From: Pseudomonas sp. KUIN-1
GTDB lineage: Bacteria > Pseudomonadota > Gammaproteobacteria > Pseudomonadales > Pseudomonadaceae
Assembly: GCF_009176725.1 (NCBI RefSeq)
Contig: NZ_AP020337.1
Span: 4,657,501-4,721,500, forward strand
Direction of reading: 5' to 3'
DNA: 64,000 nucleotides
This document shows positions 27,047 through 38,100 of this stretch, one piece after another (the first letter of the stretch is position 1; each line of letters begins with the position of its first letter). Both the position numbers and the translations under genes were made by a program. The notes below the pieces were generated by a model, which was not told the origin of the DNA, did not search any database, and saw only the letters and a list, made by a program, of their open reading frames with translations.

Positions 27047-27283
27047 CCTTGAAACCTCTATCCGCCGTTAGTGACGCCCTTCAACCATAACAGCAGACAA
27101 ACGGAAGCACGCGGCTTGGTCAAGAACCAATAGGCATAAACTTTGGGTGGTCAATCGCCAATGAATATACCTTCAGCGGCGGGCGCTAATGCTTTGTTTT
27201 TATAGGAAATGCTTGGTGTTGCTGATGGTTGACTGACACTTTTGTCAGCTAGACGCGAGCGCCATGGTAAACAAGGCTGTGTC

Positions 27284-30250
27284 ATGACCACTGGAGCGCC
27301 GGACATGACCGAGCAACCCTTCTCCCTTCTACGCAACCTGGCCCGAACCGGGAACGACACGCACGAACATGGCGATGACACGTTACCGTTCATCAACGCG
27401 ATGGAAAAACTGAACATCCATTCAGTGTTCGATATCGTACGGCGCTCCAAAAGCGCTTTTGTTCACGAACTCTCACGTATCAGTGATGCTGATGCAGCGC
27501 TCGCCTATGAAAACGCTCGCTGTTACGCCACCCAGATCGTGCGCCTGTATCGCAATCAACTGCTGTCTTCAGGCCGGCCCCAGCCAGTGACACGGCGCAC
27601 CGGCGTGCGTTCACTGGTAGACATCGGGCCTAGCTTTCCCAATCTTTTCAAGGAAAACTGGGATCTGTTTTGCAAGGTGGGTGCGATAGAAGCCAAGGAT
27701 TCGCCCGTTGCGTACCTGACGTCCTTGTACCGGTTTGCTCTGGAACAGCTGGAAGGCAGCGTCGCGGAGGACAGCCGAATCAAACTCCATGACCGACGGC
27801 CTGATCTCAAAGGTCTGTTGATCGACCAACAAAGCACCTTCACGCCAATCCCCACGCTGCACATCGTCAATCAGGTGTTAAGTAAAGCCATCAATGCCTA
27901 TGTGGACACGGTGCCTGAGGACAAGGGCAAGTCTATTTACCAATTGGTGGCCGAAAAACAACACCCGTTTCAGTTTCCTTACAACTTCCACTTTCAACAG
28001 ATCAGCCTCGGGCTTGCCGGGAAGAAGCCAATGTTAGGCGAGCTGAATTACTGCGTCAGCCTTGAACTTCCAACCACTTCCAGGTACGGCAGTGACTATG
28101 GAAAAGTGCAGCACTCCAGTGCCATCGCACAAGTGCTGATGAGCGGAGCAGGCCCAGAGCAACAGGCAATCGTGATTGAACCTGCCTTATCCAGTCTGGC
28201 AAACGCAGACACGTCAGCAGACCTGACCCGTCAGTTCTTCAAAACGAAATACAACGTCGATTACGTCGACGACGCCAGCAATCCTTTGAATAATCTGAAC
28301 GTCTTCCTGGAGAAGACGGGTCTGGACAGTGACGGAGTCGAAGCCCTGCTTGCCATAGGCAACCACACGGCCTATGCCTCTCCCAACATCCGTGCAGCGG
28401 GAAACACCGCAGATGAAGACTCCCCACTCGATGCGAGCCTGACAGCAATCAAGGCCCGATTCGGAGCTGGCTACGTCAATGGCCCGACCAATCAGCCGGC
28501 AATGGCTCTGAACAAGGATGCGTACGGCACTGAGCGGCTGGTAAACACCAGCGTGGACCGCTTCGACCGTCTGCAACGCATGATCCGTCTGCAGCGCTGG
28601 ACGGGCATTCCGTTTACAGCGCTGGACACGTTGGTCATGGCGGTCATTCGCTCCGAAGGCGCCGTGAACCTGCAGATGGTGCTGACGGTAAATACGCTAC
28701 GCGCACTGGGAACCTATCGGTATCTGAACAAACGTTACGGCCTCGCGCCTGATGAGTTTGCAGCCTTTGTTCACCTGATGCCCGGCGAGGCAAACGACGG
28801 ACGCTTGCCGATGTTCGACCGGGTCTTCAACAACCCGGCATTGTTCGATACTCCGCTGGTGCTGGATGGGTCGATTCTCGACCTCGATCAGGACAGTAGC
28901 CAGCACGTCAAGACTCGCGCTCAGTTGAGCCGAGCCCTGCAGTTATCCAGCACTCATGAAGGCTTGAGGCAGCTGGCCGTCGATGTTCGCGAACTGATTG
29001 GCAACGCGCCCACTGACTTCAGACTCAATTTGAGCATGATTTCTTCGCTGTACCGCCAAGCCCGCATTGCTTCGATGTTCGGTCTGACCACAGCAGAATG
29101 CCGGGCATTGATCGACCTGCTGGGCACTCTGTCTTTTCGGAAAAAGGTGGTCTCAGGTCAACTCGACGACACCGAACCGGACGTGCTCGATATCCTGATG
29201 CAACTGGACTGGGCAGTCACGTGGCTCAAAGCGTCTGACCGAGACATCGCTGCACTGCGACGTCAGCTAGGCTGGGACATCACCGAAACGATAGTCACGC
29301 AGGAACTGACTGTTCAACTTGAGCAATTGACCAACGATGCGCGCCAGGCTGTACTGAAGAGAGACCAGCTGGCATCCCTTGACTTGCCAAGCAAGGATGA
29401 CCAAAACAACACCATCAATTGGTGGACTATCCTCGATTACGACCTGATCGACGGATTAGGGCTGGTCACGACTCAGCCGCTGCACGAGGAACCCGCGGTC
29501 AGCATCCGCCGCACCCTGCATGAACGCTTGTCCTCCATAGCCATCGCGGAACCCCTTGCAAGCGAAGTCGAAGCCAGACTTGAAACGTTCGTATTGAACG
29601 GCTACCGGAGTCAACATCGGCTGGTGGAAGGGCTGTTGCTGACCCTCACCGGTTTGCCGCCGGACCGTTGCGAGCCGGTGATACGCTGGGCAGGCAGCGA
29701 TGCAGGCAAGTTTCTCGGTGCGTTACTTTGGCATGATGGCGCCATTCAGAAGGTCTCGACGCTGATTCGCTATTCAGAAGTCAGCCAGCAACTGGGGCTG
29801 AGCGCCCGGGCATTACGCACATTTTTAATCAGTCCACGCTGGCTGCATGCAGACTTTGGCTTCCTGCTTCCCCTTTCAATGAACAGTCTGTATTTGCTCG
29901 ACCGTTACCGCAACTGGCGCGACAACTGCGGTTACCCGGAAGAAACGCTGCTCGATTATTTCAAGCAAGCCAATGACACGCATCGAGACAATACCCAATG
30001 TGCTGCGCGGCTGGCGTCACTGACAGGCTGGACGTCATCTGAGGTACTGGCCGCAAACGCATTGCTGACCGGGTCAGATCGTATCGCTTCCAGCATGCAC
30101 GAGGTGGACTGGTTGAGCCGGATGCACAGCGCCAGTGATGTCACCGGCCTTTCGGCAAGACAATTACTGTCGGCTACTGACCTGACAGCGACCAGCACTG
30201 CCTCGCACTGGAAGTCAGCAGGCGAAGCCGTGATAGCCGCCAACCGTTAA
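27284..30250 (+). CDS. tcaA: Tc toxin TcA subunit, N-terminal part (TcaA-like)
   Basis: A 988-residue protein resembling the N-terminal half of TcdA-type TcA proteins and the SpvA-related VRP1 domain. Recognisable segments are DSPVAYLTSLYRFALEQLEG (near residue 143) and RFDRLQRMIRLQRWTGIPF (near 426), followed by long alpha-helical solenoid-like sequence. TcA forms the pentameric receptor-binding injection channel; in the Tca type it is divided into TcaA and TcaB, as here. Start 27284 (MTTGAPDMTE, AAGG upstream) is chosen; ATG 27305 with GGAG eight bases upstream is equally possible. It ends 41 bp before tcaB. No signal peptide is visible, as usual for Tc subunits. Confidence 0.85.
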   Translation: MTTGAPDMTEQPFSLLRNLARTGNDTHEHGDDTLPFINAMEKLNIHSVFDIVRRSKSAFVHELSRISDADAALAYENARCYATQIVRLYRNQLLSSGRPQPVTRRTGVRSLVDIGPSFPNLFKENWDLFCKVGAIEAKDSPVAYLTSLYRFALEQLEGSVAEDSRIKLHDRRPDLKGLLIDQQSTFTPIPTLHIVNQVLSKAINAYVDTVPEDKGKSIYQLVAEKQHPFQFPYNFHFQQISLGLAGKKPMLGELNYCVSLELPTTSRYGSDYGKVQHSSAIAQVLMSGAGPEQQAIVIEPALSSLANADTSADLTRQFFKTKYNVDYVDDASNPLNNLNVFLEKTGLDSDGVEALLAIGNHTAYASPNIRAAGNTADEDSPLDASLTAIKARFGAGYVNGPTNQPAMALNKDAYGTERLVNTSVDRFDRLQRMIRLQRWTGIPFTALDTLVMAVIRSEGAVNLQMVLTVNTLRALGTYRYLNKRYGLAPDEFAAFVHLMPGEANDGRLPMFDRVFNNPALFDTPLVLDGSILDLDQDSSQHVKTRAQLSRALQLSSTHEGLRQLAVDVRELIGNAPTDFRLNLSMISSLYRQARIASMFGLTTAECRALIDLLGTLSFRKKVVSGQLDDTEPDVLDILMQLDWAVTWLKASDRDIAALRRQLGWDITETIVTQELTVQLEQLTNDARQAVLKRDQLASLDLPSKDDQNNTINWWTILDYDLIDGLGLVTTQPLHEEPAVSIRRTLHERLSSIAIAEPLASEVEARLETFVLNGYRSQHRLVEGLLLTLTGLPPDRCEPVIRWAGSDAGKFLGALLWHDGAIQKVSTLIRYSEVSQQLGLSARALRTFLISPRWLHADFGFLLPLSMNSLYLLDRYRNWRDNCGYPEETLLDYFKQANDTHRDNTQCAARLASLTGWTSSEVLAANALLTGSDRIASSMHEVDWLSRMHSASDVTGLSARQLLSATDLTATSTASHWKSAGEAVIAANR

Positions 30251-30291
30251 GTCGTGAGCATTAACCTGTTCAATGCCATGGAGGCCTGATC

Positions 30292-33200
30292 ATGTCCGAT
30301 ACCCTTGAAAGCCGGCTCAACGAATCCTTTCGCGATGCGCTGGTGGCGTACTATCTGGGTGAGGTCGTTCCCAACGACCCTATGCTGAAGCGCCTGGGCC
30401 TGGACCAGCGCTTGAAAACGGCCAACGACCTGTACGAGTTTTTTCTGCTCGACAATCAGGTCGGCAATGAAGTCCAGACCAGCTATGTCGCATCGGCAAT
30501 GAGCAGCCTGCAACAGCTCATCAATGGTACGTTACTGGGCATGGAGCCCGGCTATGAAACACTGCTGCCGACCGAAGCGCGCTTTGTCGAGTGGCGTGAA
30601 CGCAGCAGTCAATACCCGATCTGGGCGGCCAATATGCAATTGGCACTGTATCCGGAAATCTATATTTCTCCGGCATTGCGCTTGAAGAAGTCCGGCTACT
30701 TCACGCAACTGGAAAACGATATCAATCAGAACAGGATCAATGTCGACACGGCGCAGGAAGCGGTAAAAGCTTACCTGGCCAGTTTTGAAGAAGTCGCCAA
30801 CCTGACCATCATCAATGGCTATATCGACAGTGATCGATTTGCGCAAGGCAAGTACTACTTTATCGGCACGTCGCGCGCCGAGAATATTTATTACTGGCGC
30901 ACGGTGGACATGAATGAGCGTGCCTACCAGGAAGGCACTGAAGGGCCGAAGTTCGATAATCCGACACCCGGTGCCTGGTCCGACTGGAAGCGCGCCGAGA
31001 TCGGCATCAATGCCAATACGCTGGAAAGAACCATTCGCCCGGTGTATTTCAACAATCGGTTGTTTGTGGCGTGGGTGGACCTGGTTCACGTGACAGAACA
31101 GGTAGCGGTCACGCTGCCCGAAGGTACAGTCAAGCCAGCTGCCGATGGCAGTATCCCCATCACCCCACCGGCTGACATCGCGCCCTTGACGGTGGTCACA
31201 CCCAATGTGCGTCTGGTATTCAATATTTCCTATAAAAAATACGACGACTCCTGGAGTGCGCCACACATCTACATGGACGTGACAACACCCAATGTCGTCA
31301 CCCGGGCAGGCAAGGCAGTCAACCTTGAAAACGACCTGAACAGTATTGCGATCTTCGATGTATCGGCATCCCCGGAATCGCTGTTTATCGCGATGTATGC
31401 GGGTGAAACGCTGGCGCCTGGTGACACCGATGGCTCAACATCGACCTATGCTTTTCTGCACACGGCCTTTATCGACAAGAATTTCAACAAAACGCCAGCT
31501 TTTCCAGTTGCGAACTACGTAGACGCCGTTTCCGACAAGGCAGACCTGGGTCCGGAGCAGCCCCGCGTGCGCAAGACCTGTTGGGCATTTGCTTTAAAGA
31601 ACAAGGGGAATTTTCAGTTTACGTGGAGTTTGTATATCAGGCTAAAACCATCCCTGACAACATCTCCAAACACTGGCGATACCTGGTGGGACTACCAAGA
31701 CCATCAGGAAGCAATAGCCCAGATGACCGGTACCTATGCACCCCGCCTGGACCTTGAAAACGCCACACTAAAATTAAGCACTGCAATAACCAAGGACATC
31801 CTCATTAAGGGTACGACTAAAACCACACTCGTATTGACTGAGCCCGCCAGCCAGTGGACGTTTGAGTTCATAACGACACCCTACGATCTCGACCTCGACC
31901 AGAACAGCTTTATATTACAGAACGGATCAAACTTAAAAATCGAATCAACCGGAGGCTATTGGGGCGATCTGTCGCTGAACCTGTATAGCGCCGTAGACGC
32001 CCTTCCCTCAAGCACCGCGTTCCTTCGCAACCAACACAATAGTTATTACCGTATAGAACGATATACCACCGACTGGAATCTTGGAGGCGGCAAACTGAAG
32101 GTGGGCGCTGTCGAGCTAATGTCTTTGGCGGCAACCGACCCGGAGGTCATATCCTCGGCACTCATAGCACTTATACAAGGCGAAACTTCATATGATCTGT
32201 ATCCCTCTGTACACGTAGGGCCTCACTACGCTGACACGCTTTCTTTCGCTCAATGGTTCAGTTACCCATTGGATATGAGCGTCCCCCACAACAACTCGCA
32301 AAAGCACCTGACCGCACGACCTCCGACCAGCAGTATTACGGCACCGAGCCGTTACGAAACAACCATTACCTTCGATAAATCCACGCTTCTGCCAAATCTT
32401 CCGCAAACCCGATTCATCAGCGGCTCGAAAAAGTTTTATATCACTCATGGCGTCGGCGTCAACTCGGTTAATCCCCCGGTCTGGATCGGTAACGCCCTCA
32501 AATCCACAGAAATAGAACTGGAGTGGGCAACCGCTGATGGGGGCGACCCTATCGCGCCCAAAATCAGCAAACGCATAAGCGCCATTCTGGGCATCGCCGA
32601 ATACATCGATTTCTCCGCCTCCAGCATTCGGTTCAGCGACAACTCGACCACCGACACCCGCGACCCCATTCGCATGAACACGCTGTTCGCCCGCGAGCTG
32701 ATCAACAAGGCCAACATTGCGCTCGAAGCCTTGTTGTCCTGGGACACCCAGCAGCTACAGGAACCGCCCATCGGTGATGACGCCATTGCTGACCTGATGG
32801 ACTTCAAAGGCGCCAACGGCCTTTACTTCTGGGAGCTGTTTCTGCATCTGCCGTTCATGATCTCCCATCGCCTCAACCTGGAACAACGCTTCACCGATGC
32901 CGAACGCTGGCTCGGGTTCATCTTCGACCCGGGCCGTAAAAAAACCAGCGACGCACCGGCTTACTGGAACGTTCGACCTCTGGTTGAAGTACCTGATCCG
33001 GATTACTTTCTGCGCGCCCCGATCGACCCGGACGGTATCGCGGCAAGTGACCCGGTGCGCTATCAGAAAGCGGTGTATTTCCATTACATCAAGAACCTGA
33101 TCGACCGGGGCGACATGGCCTATCGGCAACTGACGCCCGACAGTCTGGGCGAAGCCAAGCTCTGGTATGTGCGTATTCTCGATCTGCTCGGGCCGCGCCC

Positions 33201-35145
33201 GGATGTGAAACTGATCAGCCAATGGACGCCTGTGGCGTTGGGCGATCTGGCAACGTCCAGCAGTCCGGGGCTGCGGGCTTTCGAGCAGCAGCTTGTCGAG
33301 CAGGAGCAACAGGTACGTACCAGCGCCGCCGTCAACGACGGCAAAGCCACTGTCAGTTTCAGCCAACCGTCCCTGCGCCTGAGCACCTTCGGCAGCGACC
33401 CGACATTGAACGAGGAAGACAGCGATCACTTCATCCTCCCGATGAATTCGGAGCTGGTCAAATATTGGGACATGCTTGAGTCGCGCCTGTACAACCTGCG
33501 CCACAACATGACGCTGGACGGCAAGCCACTCTCCCTGCCGCTGTTCGCCGCACCGCTGGACCCAAGGGCACTGCTCGCGGCCTACGCCAATGGCGCGACC
33601 GATGGTGGTGCTGGCAGCCTGCTGGCTCAGGACACACCGCACTATCGCTACCCGGTCATGTTTGCCAGGGCCAGCGCGGCGGTGGAAACCCTGATCCAGT
33701 TTGGCTTCACCCTGCTGTCGATCATTGAGCGCAAGGAGCAAGGGCAGTTGATGGAGCTGCAACAGCAGCAGGTCTGGGAGTTCGCCCAGTACGCCATTGA
33801 CCTGCAGCTCGAGGCGCAAAAAGTCGAAGTTCAGGCACGCAAGGCATTGGAGGCCAGCAAGGCCGTGATTGATGCCCGAGCCGGTTTTTACGGCCAACTG
33901 GCGGCTGAAAATGTCAGTGCAGTGGAAATCGCAGCGGGTGCCGCCAAACTTGTTTCACGGATTGCCGAAAGCGCTGCCAGTGCGGCCAGCATCGTGGCTT
34001 CAGCCATGAAAGTAGCCCCTAATCACGCCGGTATTCATGCCGGTGCAACCGGCGGTATGGCCGTTGGTGCCGCAGCCGGAGGTGCAGTAGGCGGCTTCAG
34101 GCTGGAAGGCGTACCGGAAATGGTTGCAACTGGCGCTCATGCGTTCGCCGCGCGATCTGCGGCTGTCAGTGATGCACTGGAGCGCACGGAAATGTTCCGT
34201 CGGCGCCTCCAGGAATGGGAACACGCGCGTGATCAGGCGATGCTCGAATCTGAACAGATCACCTTGCAACTGGCTGTCCACGACGCCCAGACCCGCGTTA
34301 CCGCCTTGCAACTTCGTCAGGCTCAGGAAGCCAAAAAACAGGCCGAGACCGTCTACGCATTTCTTAACAAGCGCTTCACCAACAGCCAGCTCTATCAATG
34401 GCTCAATGGGCAGTTCTCGACCTTCTACTACCAGGCCTATGACGCAACATTCTCACTGTGCCTGGCGACGCAAGCCTGCTGGCAGTATGAAATTGCCGAC
34501 TACTCGGCCTCCTTCATCCAGCCCGCGGCCTGGAAAGACGCGTGGCGCGGCCTGGCTGCTGGCGAGGCCCTGAAACTGAATTTGCTGCGCATGGATGCAG
34601 CCTACATGGCCCGCAACGAACGCAAAATGGAGATCGTCAAGACGGTTTCGGTGCGCCAGCTGCCAATAACCGAGGGAGATGCTGCCGGGATCAATCACGG
34701 CTGGGATGCAGTGGTCGAGCGCCTGGCGCAAGACGGGATTGCCGAGTTCGAAATCACCCGAGCCATGCTTGACGACGATTACCCGGGCCACTATCTGCGT
34801 CGTATCAGACGCATCAGTGTGTCGTTGCCCGTCACGGTCGGGCCTTATCAGGACATCCGCGCCACCCTGACCCAGTCGTACAGCGCGGTGCAGATGGACG
34901 CACAGCCTGACGCGCCGCTCAAGGAAAACATGCGCGCCAGCCAGCAGATCGCCTTGTCTACCGGCGTGGACGATGACGGGCTGTTCGTTTTCAACTTCGA
35001 CGATGAGCGTTATCTGCCGTTTGAGGGCACCGGTGCGATCTCTCGCTGGACCCTGAGCTTTTCCAACCCGGCATCGCAGCGCGACATGATCGACTCGATC
35101 ACCGACATCATCGTGCACATGCGCTACACGGCGAAAAGTCGTTAA
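30292..35145 (+). CDS. tcaB: Tc toxin TcA subunit, C-terminal part (TcaB-like), pore-forming
   Basis: A 1617-residue protein matching the C-terminal part of TcdA/TcaB: a neuraminidase-like/linker start (ALVAYYLGEVVPND near 13), beta-rich receptor-binding region in the middle, and the central pore-forming helices with a Gly/Ala-rich hydrophobic hairpin (AGATGGMAVGAAAGGAVGGF, near 1248). TcA signatures QLYQWLNGQFSTFYYQAYDA (near 1366) and CWQYEIADYSASFIQPAAW follow. The end (YLPFEGTGAISRWTLSF... VHMRYTA) is the TcB-binding region. Bases 31560-32430 are visibly more AT-rich than the rest. It is followed after 19 bp by tcaC. Together with TcaA it would form the injection channel. Confidence 0.9.
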   Translation: MSDTLESRLNESFRDALVAYYLGEVVPNDPMLKRLGLDQRLKTANDLYEFFLLDNQVGNEVQTSYVASAMSSLQQLINGTLLGMEPGYETLLPTEARFVEWRERSSQYPIWAANMQLALYPEIYISPALRLKKSGYFTQLENDINQNRINVDTAQEAVKAYLASFEEVANLTIINGYIDSDRFAQGKYYFIGTSRAENIYYWRTVDMNERAYQEGTEGPKFDNPTPGAWSDWKRAEIGINANTLERTIRPVYFNNRLFVAWVDLVHVTEQVAVTLPEGTVKPAADGSIPITPPADIAPLTVVTPNVRLVFNISYKKYDDSWSAPHIYMDVTTPNVVTRAGKAVNLENDLNSIAIFDVSASPESLFIAMYAGETLAPGDTDGSTSTYAFLHTAFIDKNFNKTPAFPVANYVDAVSDKADLGPEQPRVRKTCWAFALKNKGNFQFTWSLYIRLKPSLTTSPNTGDTWWDYQDHQEAIAQMTGTYAPRLDLENATLKLSTAITKDILIKGTTKTTLVLTEPASQWTFEFITTPYDLDLDQNSFILQNGSNLKIESTGGYWGDLSLNLYSAVDALPSSTAFLRNQHNSYYRIERYTTDWNLGGGKLKVGAVELMSLAATDPEVISSALIALIQGETSYDLYPSVHVGPHYADTLSFAQWFSYPLDMSVPHNNSQKHLTARPPTSSITAPSRYETTITFDKSTLLPNLPQTRFISGSKKFYITHGVGVNSVNPPVWIGNALKSTEIELEWATADGGDPIAPKISKRISAILGIAEYIDFSASSIRFSDNSTTDTRDPIRMNTLFARELINKANIALEALLSWDTQQLQEPPIGDDAIADLMDFKGANGLYFWELFLHLPFMISHRLNLEQRFTDAERWLGFIFDPGRKKTSDAPAYWNVRPLVEVPDPDYFLRAPIDPDGIAASDPVRYQKAVYFHYIKNLIDRGDMAYRQLTPDSLGEAKLWYVRILDLLGPRPDVKLISQWTPVALGDLATSSSPGLRAFEQQLVEQEQQVRTSAAVNDGKATVSFSQPSLRLSTFGSDPTLNEEDSDHFILPMNSELVKYWDMLESRLYNLRHNMTLDGKPLSLPLFAAPLDPRALLAAYANGATDGGAGSLLAQDTPHYRYPVMFARASAAVETLIQFGFTLLSIIERKEQGQLMELQQQQVWEFAQYAIDLQLEAQKVEVQARKALEASKAVIDARAGFYGQLAAENVSAVEIAAGAAKLVSRIAESAASAASIVASAMKVAPNHAGIHAGATGGMAVGAAAGGAVGGFRLEGVPEMVATGAHAFAARSAAVSDALERTEMFRRRLQEWEHARDQAMLESEQITLQLAVHDAQTRVTALQLRQAQEAKKQAETVYAFLNKRFTNSQLYQWLNGQFSTFYYQAYDATFSLCLATQACWQYEIADYSASFIQPAAWKDAWRGLAAGEALKLNLLRMDAAYMARNERKMEIVKTVSVRQLPITEGDAAGINHGWDAVVERLAQDGIAEFEITRAMLDDDYPGHYLRRIRRISVSLPVTVGPYQDIRATLTQSYSAVQMDAQPDAPLKENMRASQQIALSTGVDDDGLFVFNFDDERYLPFEGTGAISRWTLSFSNPASQRDMIDSITDIIVHMRYTAKSR

Positions 35146-35164
35146 CCGACAGGGAGCAAGCGTC

Positions 35165-38100
35165 ATGGAAGCTCAATCGCAATCGCAGAATCAATCGCCG
35201 CAGTCTCTCCAGCCGGCTGTTGCCACCCCGTCATTACCCAAAGGCGGTGGCGCGATTCAAAGCATCGGCAAGGGCTGGGGATCGGTTGGCACCAGCGGCG
35301 CGGCATCACTGGAGATCGCCCTGCCGATCAGCCAGGGCCGCGGTTACGCGCCCGCCCTGTCGCTGAGTTATCAAAGCACCTCCGGCAACGGTGTGTTCGG
35401 GCTTGGCTGGAACCTGAACACCAGCAAAGTGGCGCGTCGTGCCAGCAAGGGCGTACCGAGCTACACCGACGATGATCTTGTTTTCGGCCCCGGAGGCGAT
35501 GTCTGCCTGCCAGAACGCGACGACAGCGGCGCGCTGGTTTCGAGTCAGGTCAGCCGCTACAACGGTGATGATCTGGATGCGACTTATCAGGTAGTGCGTT
35601 ACTTCAGCAGAGTCGAAGGGGCCTTTGCGCGCATCGAGCATTGGCGCGTAAACAACACAGATCCCGGCTTCTGGCTGATTCACGGCGCCGACGGCAGCCT
35701 GAACCTCTATGGCAGGAAGATCTCGTCGCGTATTGCCGACCCGGCAGACATGAACCGGGTTGCCGAATGGTTGCTGGATGAAAGCATGAATGCCGTCGGC
35801 GAACACATCCTCTACGAATACAAGCCCGAAGACCATCAGGGCCTGCCGGAGGATCACCCGAGAAACTTCCGCGCCCAACGTTACCTGAGCCGGGTTCGCT
35901 ACGGCAATGCCAAGGCGCACCCTTTGCTTTACCTGTGGGAGGAAGATTCGCTGGACGATTTGCTGTGGCACTTCGACCTGTTATTCGACTATGGCCAGCG
36001 CGACACCCGCAGTGATCCGCCGCCCGCATATGACGAGCAATTTACCTGGCCGGTGCGCAGTGATCCGCATTCAAGTTTCGCCTACGGTTTTGAGCTGGGT
36101 AATCTGCGCCTGTGCCGGCAGGTTCTGATGTTCCATCACTTCCCGAATGAACTCGGAGCATCCCCGCTGCTGACCCGGCGACTGCTGCTGGAGCATTATC
36201 AGACAACCCTCGGCTACAACATGCTGAGCGCGGCGCATTCAGAAGCATGGGATGGCACTGACTGGCGGCGCGTCGATCGACAACCCCCTGTGCAATTTCA
36301 ATACACCGATTTCAGTCTTGAGTCGGGCATTTACACGCCGCTGGAGCCCATGGCCGGCCTGAATGACGGCCAGCAATACCAGTTGGTCGATCTGTATGGC
36401 GACGGCTTGCCCGGCATTCTGTATCGCGACGACAAGGCCTGGCTTTATCGCGAACCGATCCGTGATACCGCTGGCACAGCGGATGCCGTTGCCTACGGAA
36501 CCTGTCAACCGTTACCCCGCATTCCCACGGCTGATTCAGCCGCACCGGTACGTCAGACCCTGACAGATCTGACCGGCGACGGGCGGCTGGACTGGGTTGT
36601 CGCCCAACCGGGAATGGCCGGATTCTTTACCCTCAACCCTGATCGAAGCTGGTCGAAATACGCCACGTTCTCGGCTTTTCCTGCAGAGTTTTTCCACCCG
36701 CAAGGCCAAATGGCGGATCTGGTCGGCGACGGGCTGTCGGATCTGGCCTTGATCGGCCCACGTAGCGTTCGTCTGTATGCCAACCGTCGAGCCGATGGAT
36801 TCGCCGCAGCGGTGGACATTCCTCACGACGAGGATCGCCTGCCATTGCTCAGCGACAGTTCCACTGAACTGGTGGCGTTCAGCGACCTGCTGGGTACCGG
36901 GCAACAACACCTGATCCGGATACGGCACAACGAAATCCGCGTCTGGCCGAACCTGGGCCGAGGCCGGTTCGGCAAGGGCCAGTTGTTTGCCACACTGCCC
37001 TACACCTATGAAGCTTTCGATTCGAGCCGGGTGCGACTGGCGGACCTGGATGGCTCAGGTGCCAGTGACGTGCTTTATCTGCAAGCCGATGGCTTCCAGG
37101 TCTTCATGAATCAGGGCGGCAACGGTCTGGCCGCGGCCTTCGATCAGCCCTGGCCAGAGGGCGTGCGTTATGACCGATTCTGCCAGTTCAGTGCGGTCGA
37201 TCTGCTGGGCCTCGGCTTTTCCAGCCTGGTGCTGACCGTGCCACACATGGCGCCCCGGCACTGGAGCCTTTACTACGCAGCCGACCGGACAGGCACGGTG
37301 CACAAACCGTATTTGCTGAAGGCCTCGGACAACAATCTCGGTGCTGCCGGAGAAGTCAGCTATCGCAGTTCGGCGCAGGAATGGCTGGACGAAAAGAACG
37401 AGCTGCGGGGCGCAGGCAGCGTTGCCGTCTCGGAATTGCCGTTCCCGGTTCATGTGGTCGTCAGGCAAACCCTGCAGGACAAGGTCACTGGCAATACGCT
37501 GACTCAGTTGTTCCGCTATCGACAGGGTTTCTATGACCCTCGCGAACGCGAGTTTCGCGGCTTCGGCTTGCTCCTGCAGACCGACACCGAAACGTCGTCG
37601 CAGAATCAGGAAGACTTTACCGCTCCGGTATTGAACAAGACCTGGTTCCACACCGGACGCTACCCCGCCAGACCTTGCACTGACTATGACCGCAGCGACC
37701 TCCTGGCACGCTTGCCCGGCGAACATGTGTTGTCCCGACTCGACGCCGCAACCCAGACAGAGCTGCCGATAACAGACGCGGATGACGCGACCTTGCAGGA
37801 AATGGCACGAGCGCTGAGCGGCTCGGTACTGCGCGGCGAAGTCTTTGGACTCGACGCCAGTCAACGTCCCACAGTGCTGTATTCGACCCAGTCCTGCCGC
37901 TATCTGGTTCGCCAACTGCAAGCATTGAGCGCACATCGACCCTACGCATCGATGCTGCCGCTGAGCCTGGAAGTCATCACCTATCGTTACGAGGCCGAGG
38001 AACTGGAGGATCCGATGTGCGAACACAGCATGAACCTGGCGTGGGACCGCTACGGCTCGATGCTCCACTCAGCCAGCGTCAACTATGCGCGGCGCAAGAA

